This document shows, piece by piece, positions 62,641-64,000 of a stretch of DNA of 64,000 bases; position 1 is the first letter of the stretch; each line of letters opens with the position of its first letter. Both the position numbers and the translations under genes were made by a program. Source of the stretch: Vespula vulgaris (taxonomy: Eukaryota > Arthropoda > Insecta > Hymenoptera > Vespidae); assembly GCF_905475345.1 (NCBI RefSeq), contig NC_066586.1:9324900-9388899 (forward strand), read 5' to 3'. Under the pieces are notes generated by a model that saw nothing but the letters and a program-made list of their open reading frames with translations, was not told where the DNA came from and did not search any database.

Positions 62641-64000
62641 AGAAGATTGTCCTGCCTCCCGTTCGAGATGTATCGAACTCCAGAAGGCGGAAAGGAATAC
62701 GATAAGGTCCATGTTAATAAAATTAAATGTACATTAAGAAACAAGAAATTAGAAGAGTGTCCTCCCTTCTGTTTGAGATATATCGAACTCCAGAAGGCGG
62801 AAAGGAATACGATAAGGATCTCATTAATAGAAATAAATGTCCATTAAGAAACAAACAATTGGAAGAGTGTCTTGCGTTCCGTTCGAGATATATCGAACTC
62901 CAGAAGGGGGTAAGGAATACGAGAAGGTCCACGTTAATAGAATTAAATGTACATTAAGAAACAAGCAATTAGAAGAGTGTCCTGCCTTCCGTTCGAGATA
63001 TATCGAACTCCAGAAGGCGGAAAGGAATACGATAAGGTCCACGTTAATAGAATTAAATGTACATTAAGAAACAAGCAATTAGAAGAGTGTCCTGCCTCCC
63101 GTTCGAGATATATCGAACTCTAGAAGGCGGAGAGGAATACGATAAGGTCCACGTTAATAGAATTAAATGTACATTAAGAAACAAACAATTGGAAGAGTGT
63201 CCTTCCTCCCGTTCGGGATATATCGAACTCCAGAAGGCGGAATGGAATACGATAAGGTCCACGTTAATAGAATTAAGTGTACATTAAGAAACATGCAATT
63301 AGAAGAGTGTCCTGCCTTCCGTTCGAGATATATCGAACTCTAGAAGGTGGAAAGGAATACGATAAGGTCCACGTTAATAGAATTAAATGTACATTAAGAA
63401 ACATGCAATTAGAAGAGTGTCCTGCCTTCCGTTCGAGATATATCGAACTCCAGAAGGCGGAAAGGAATACAATAAGGTCCACGTTAATAGAATTAAATGT
63501 ACATTAAGAAACAAGCAATTAGAAGAGTCTCCTGTCTTCCGTTCGAGATATATCGAACTCCAGAAGAGGGAAAGGAATACTATAAGGTCCACGTTAATAG
63601 AATTAAATGTACATTAAGAAACAAGCAATTAGAAGAGTGTCCTGCCTTCCGTTCGAGATATATCGAACTCCAGAAGGCGGAAAGGAATACGATAAGGTCC
63701 ACGTTAATAGAATTAAATGTACATTAAGAAACAAGCAATTAGAAGAGTGTCCTGCCTTCCGTTCGAGATATATCGAACTCCAGAAGGCGGAAAGGAATAC
63801 GATAAGGTCCACGTTAATAGAATTAAATGTACATTAAGAAACAAGCAATTAAAAGAGTGTCCTTCCTCCCGTTCGAGATATATCGAACTCCAGAAGGCGG
63901 AAAGGAATACAATAAGGTCCACGTTAATAGAATTAAATGTACATTAAGAAACAAGCAATTAGAAGAGTGTCCTGCCTCCCGTTCGAGATATATCGAACTC
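62641..64000. repeat. Family A domain at the right edge
   Basis: A monomers with an island at 62,745-62,930 (cctcccttctgtttgag, then a B monomer with gggggtaagg). That island matches 36,126-36,330 far upstream. The last monomer is cut after aactc. Confidence 0.88.

Larger units (their letters stand above)
1..64000. repeat. 110-bp satellite DNA array, about 582 head-to-tail monomers
   Basis: Every line of the window can be laid on the same 110-bp period, and the phase drifts by only 5 bases over 64 kb (13 one-base insertions, four one-base deletions, two two-base deletions). That gives about 581.8 monomers. All monomers point the same way and no non-satellite sequence interrupts them. The A-type consensus has 42 A, 24 T, 24 G and 20 C. 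Both window ends lie inside monomers or repeat blocks, so the array extends beyond the window on at least the right side. Long homogeneous arrays of this kind are known from eukaryotic heterochromatin; which compartment this one occupies cannot be read from the sequence. I do not recognise the family by name. Confidence 0.98.
61009..64000. repeat. 38-mer repeat, copy 2, cut by the window edge
   Basis: A second passage of the 56,829-59,710 succession, one monomer shorter in the middle and two longer near 63,500. It still matches copy 1 at the last base of the window, so the unit almost certainly continues to the right. Confidence 0.88.

Noticed and set aside
1..64000. CRISPR array
   Set aside because: The repeats are contiguous 110-bp units without unique spacers, the variation is spread along the monomer, and the length is far beyond CRISPR arrays. 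No cas-like genes are present.

Overview
The whole 64,000-base window is one uninterrupted satellite DNA array. A 110-bp monomer repeats head to tail about 582 times in a single orientation, from the first base to the last. I see no gene, RNA gene, transposon, unique sequence, inversion or assembly-gap run. An array of this size and regularity points to eukaryotic heterochromatin (centromeric, pericentromeric, subtelomeric or B-chromosome type). The sequence does not let me name the species. The family A consensus is 40% G+C and keeps more CpG than expected (6 seen, about 4.4 expected from composition), which fits a genome with little germline CpG methylation. That is an inference.

Monomers fall into two related forms. 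Family A begins ggtccacgtt, carries aatgtacatt at positions 21-30 and usually has caattagaag at 41-50. Family B begins ggatctcatt, carries aatgtccatt and usually has caattggaag and agtgtcttgc. Many monomers are chimeras that combine the 5' part of one form with the middle or 3' part of the other. A near-palindromic core at monomer positions 67-82 (TTCGAGATATATCGAA, one mismatched pair) is the best conserved part in both forms.

Layout: nearly pure A blocks alternate with A/B mosaic blocks. A-type: 1-6,830, 8,746-10,200, 12,606-14,440, 15,246-17,320, 19,207-21,130, 36,311-46,105, 49,146-50,435, 58,466-61,020 and 62,641-64,000. Mosaic: the intervals between them, the largest being 21,131-36,310 and 50,436-58,465.

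On top of the monomer periodicity are many higher-order repeats and duplicated segments whose offsets are whole numbers of monomers, apart from 1-2 bases contributed by rare indels. They include a 19-mer (2,090 bp) at 1-4,180, a 24-mer (2,640 bp) at 11,840-17,419, a 9-mer (990 bp) at 29,665-31,444, a 15-mer (1,650 bp) at 41,184-44,386, a 4-mer at 44,388-45,298, a 38-mer (4,180 bp) from 56,829 running off the right edge, and a 3.8-kb segment copied 14.3 kb away (4,906-8,729 and 19,207-23,360). Rare indels and rare point variants are shared between copies and trace unequal exchange and conversion.

The open reading frames of about 70-76 codons on both strands are a by-product of the period: 110 leaves remainder 2 on division by 3, so every frame meets a stop within about two monomers. 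I annotate no CDS. I did not find a gene-based system here; the interest lies in the array architecture and the conserved dyad core.
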